A DNA stretch of 64,000 bases from NCBI RefSeq assembly GCF_032854445.1, contig NC_088303.1:17057501-17121500 (forward strand), given 5' to 3'. Origin of the DNA: Liolophura sinensis (Eukaryota > Mollusca > Polyplacophora > Chitonida > Chitonidae). The translations under genes were made by a program, and so were the position numbers. This document shows, in pieces, positions 62,163 to 64,000 of the stretch; position 1 is the first letter of the stretch, and every line of letters begins with the position of its first letter. Under the pieces are notes generated by a model that made no database searches, was not told the DNA's origin, and saw nothing but the letters and a program-made list of their open reading frames with translations.

Positions 62163-63831
62163 CTGCAAATATCAGAGAGAGAGAGAAAAAAGTACATTTA
62201 TGTGCACATTGCATTTAGACCTATTGTTCACATTGAAGTAAAACATCAGTATTTCACTAACAGGTGTTACTTTACATATTTGTTATTAACTCTTGCAGTA
62301 AACACATGGTTGGGAGCACATTGCCTAGTCATGCATACTTTGCATTATAATATTAATACAAAATTCCTGATATGAATGCCATCATAAAATTCTGACATTT
62401 ATTGTAACAATGAGTCCATCCCTCATTCTCAAAACACATGGTGCATCTTCTTGAGCCAGCATTAGATCTGTATCAGTTGGCTGTGGATGGGTGTGGATTT
62501 CAAACTCGCAACTTCTTCCCATTCACTGTAATCAAACTCATGTCCTGAGGCTCACTGTCTATGTCATTTTCCTGTTAAATCTTGAATACTATCATCTTAA
62601 CTTACTACCTTCAAACTCGATATCTTGGGGTCATATTAACTGCTGGGATAGCCATTTTGAAATGTCATGTGACCTACTACAGTTCAATTAAATTAAATGT
62701 TGAGATCTATTTTTAACAATTTCTGATATTTACATGCCTCAAAGTTTAACTGATGAATTAAAAAATCCAGCTGGTCCACTGGTGGGCTTTGCAGAACAAA
62801 GTGGGACACTAAATCCATTCTAAAACGACTGCATGTCCATGTCTCATATGGATTAACGAGAAAAGGATATTTTTAATCACCCATTTAGTTATATGCAGAA
62901 AATCTGAACAAGTGTTGACTTTTGTCTCTTCAAAATCATGCTGTGCATCCAAAATCCAGACTGTATCTGAGGCCACTCTTGACTGAAACCTATAAAGCTG
63001 ACTTTTCTCTCTTGACTGACTGGGCAAATTGTTCTATTTTACCTTCATGATGACTGAAGAAACCATTGCCAAACTTGCCATTTAAGACTGGTTGCATGGT
63101 TCTCTCTTGTTAGGTCGATTTCGATGAATTTTTTAGCGCTTTGTTCTGCCACATTAGTACGGTCGACATCCATGACAGCAGAGTGTTACTTTGACAAGAG
63201 AGAAGGCATATTTTTGTGAATTTCAACAAAATTTGGACTCTGTAATTAGTTTATACAAGCAGGAGTGGTAATAAAGGTCCTACTCTCTTCAATCCACACT
63301 AGTTGCGGAATGTAACTCTTAAATCGAGTAACATGAAGAGATGGGCAAGTTACTGATAGAAAGTACTTCTAATGTATCGGATCGACAGTAAACAACATTT
63401 ACTGCATCTTCACATGCACATTAAAAATTTCCTCACGTAAATCGATGTTAACGGAGTGATCACCATAATCAACTAACCGGTTCTGAGTCTGACTGAACCA
63501 AAAATACATGTGGCTGTGCTAATGCTTTGGAATGGAGTCTACCTGCAGTCTGATATCTTTATTAAAACCTACTTTCAACCATGATAAATGGATTACATAC
63601 TTCAGCAATCATATCATTAACACATCATGTAAAACTGCTCATACTGCCTACGTCTACATTTTTACACATAACACTGCGAAAACTGACGCCTGTGTAATGC
63701 ACAGAGAGCACGTCAAAGGCCATAACGAAGCTTCATGTGCATCCAGAGTGATACTCACCGAAAGCAATAAACAAAAACACAAATATCAGCGAAGCAACTA
63801 CAGAAACAATGGATAACACCAAGTCTTTCAT
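62026..63831 (-). CDS. SMIM13: Small integral membrane protein 13 orthologue, 69 aa
   Basis: Two exons encode 69 aa: MKDLVLSIVSVVASLIF starts a single transmembrane helix (about residues 5-25), followed by GWYIVWKVFLSRFKFVREL and a charged tail (GEEGERDRRIRRQRKHRLD). The GWY-VW-FLS-FKF-REL block matches vertebrate SMIM13 as I remember it (GWYFVWHLFLSKFKFLREL). Vertebrate SMIM13 is about 91 aa, so this one has a shorter tail. Molecular function is unknown in any species. It lies upstream of TG-B on the same strand with no sign of a functional link. Confidence 0.9.
62163..63758 (-). other. SMIM13 intron 1
   Basis: About 1.6 kb of AT-rich unique sequence. No exon, SINE or tandem repeat recognised. 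Confidence 0.6.
63759..63831 (-). CDS. SMIM13: SMIM13 exon 1
   Basis: ATG in a GGAAATGA context; encodes the hydrophobic helix to FLFIAF and ends in phase 1 at GTGAGT. 73 nt. Confidence 0.9.
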
Positions 63832-64000
63832 TTCCACGCCACCGTATCAGAGTTGCATGAAATTCGGCTCGTCCACCTTGAGCAGACCATATTTTACCAC
63901 CATTAGTTCCGGTCAAGCGGACCAGATAAATTGTGACACAATAATTGGTAGTTTTATATACATATATAATCAATATTTTTCGATGCTGAGCATATAAATG

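Overview
The window reads as animal nuclear DNA, most likely from a lophotrochozoan and probably a mollusc. Short coding exons have canonical GT/AG boundaries and consistent phases. Introns are long and AT-rich. Many tRNA-derived SINEs carry target-site duplications, and there are TIR-flanked MITE-like elements and long AT and CA/TG microsatellites. There are no operons, bacterial genes, rRNA genes or intact tRNA genes. The mollusc assignment rests on the SINE style and the gene set, and is an inference. All genes were rebuilt by hand from exon phase.

Five protein-coding genes were found, all on the minus strand in head-to-tail order. From right to left: (1) a two-exon SMIM13 orthologue (62026-63831); (2) a complete 15-exon transglutaminase of 762 aa, TG-B (44575-59668); (3) a tandem paralogue, TG-A (18501-34548; exons 2-14 assigned, first coding exon unresolved); (4) a three-exon PX-domain protein of 187 aa resembling the PX part of NOXO1/p47phox (11019-15556); (5) a secreted mosaic trypsin-like protease with a signal peptide, two Cys-rich exons, a Thr-rich linker and a trypsin domain (8 exons, 353-7290). 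The last exon of (5), with the catalytic Ser, lies off the left edge.

Both transglutaminases keep the Cys-His-Asp triad with spacing 58 and 23. Their exon phases match one for one except at a single place: TG-B has an intron splitting an exon that is continuous in TG-A. That extra intron is largely a tandem array whose unit repeats the end of the preceding exon plus its 5' splice site. Independently, the trypsin gene has a 37-bp minisatellite that begins exactly at the end of its catalytic-His exon and repeats the codons for TAAHC plus the splice donor. Two splice-donor minisatellites in neighbouring genes are the most unusual signal in the window.

The rest is introns and spacers filled with repeats: about fifteen copies of one SINE family (S1), three full copies of a second (S2), three copies of a TA-flanked MITE (one with a nested S1), a 430-bp long-TIR element, a second TIR element with an S1 inside, several minisatellites, two (TA)n tracts and a (CA)n-(AT)n-(TG)n palindrome. 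A protease, transglutaminases and an NADPH-oxidase-organiser-like protein side by side would suit haemolymph or immune roles, but a functional link is only speculation.
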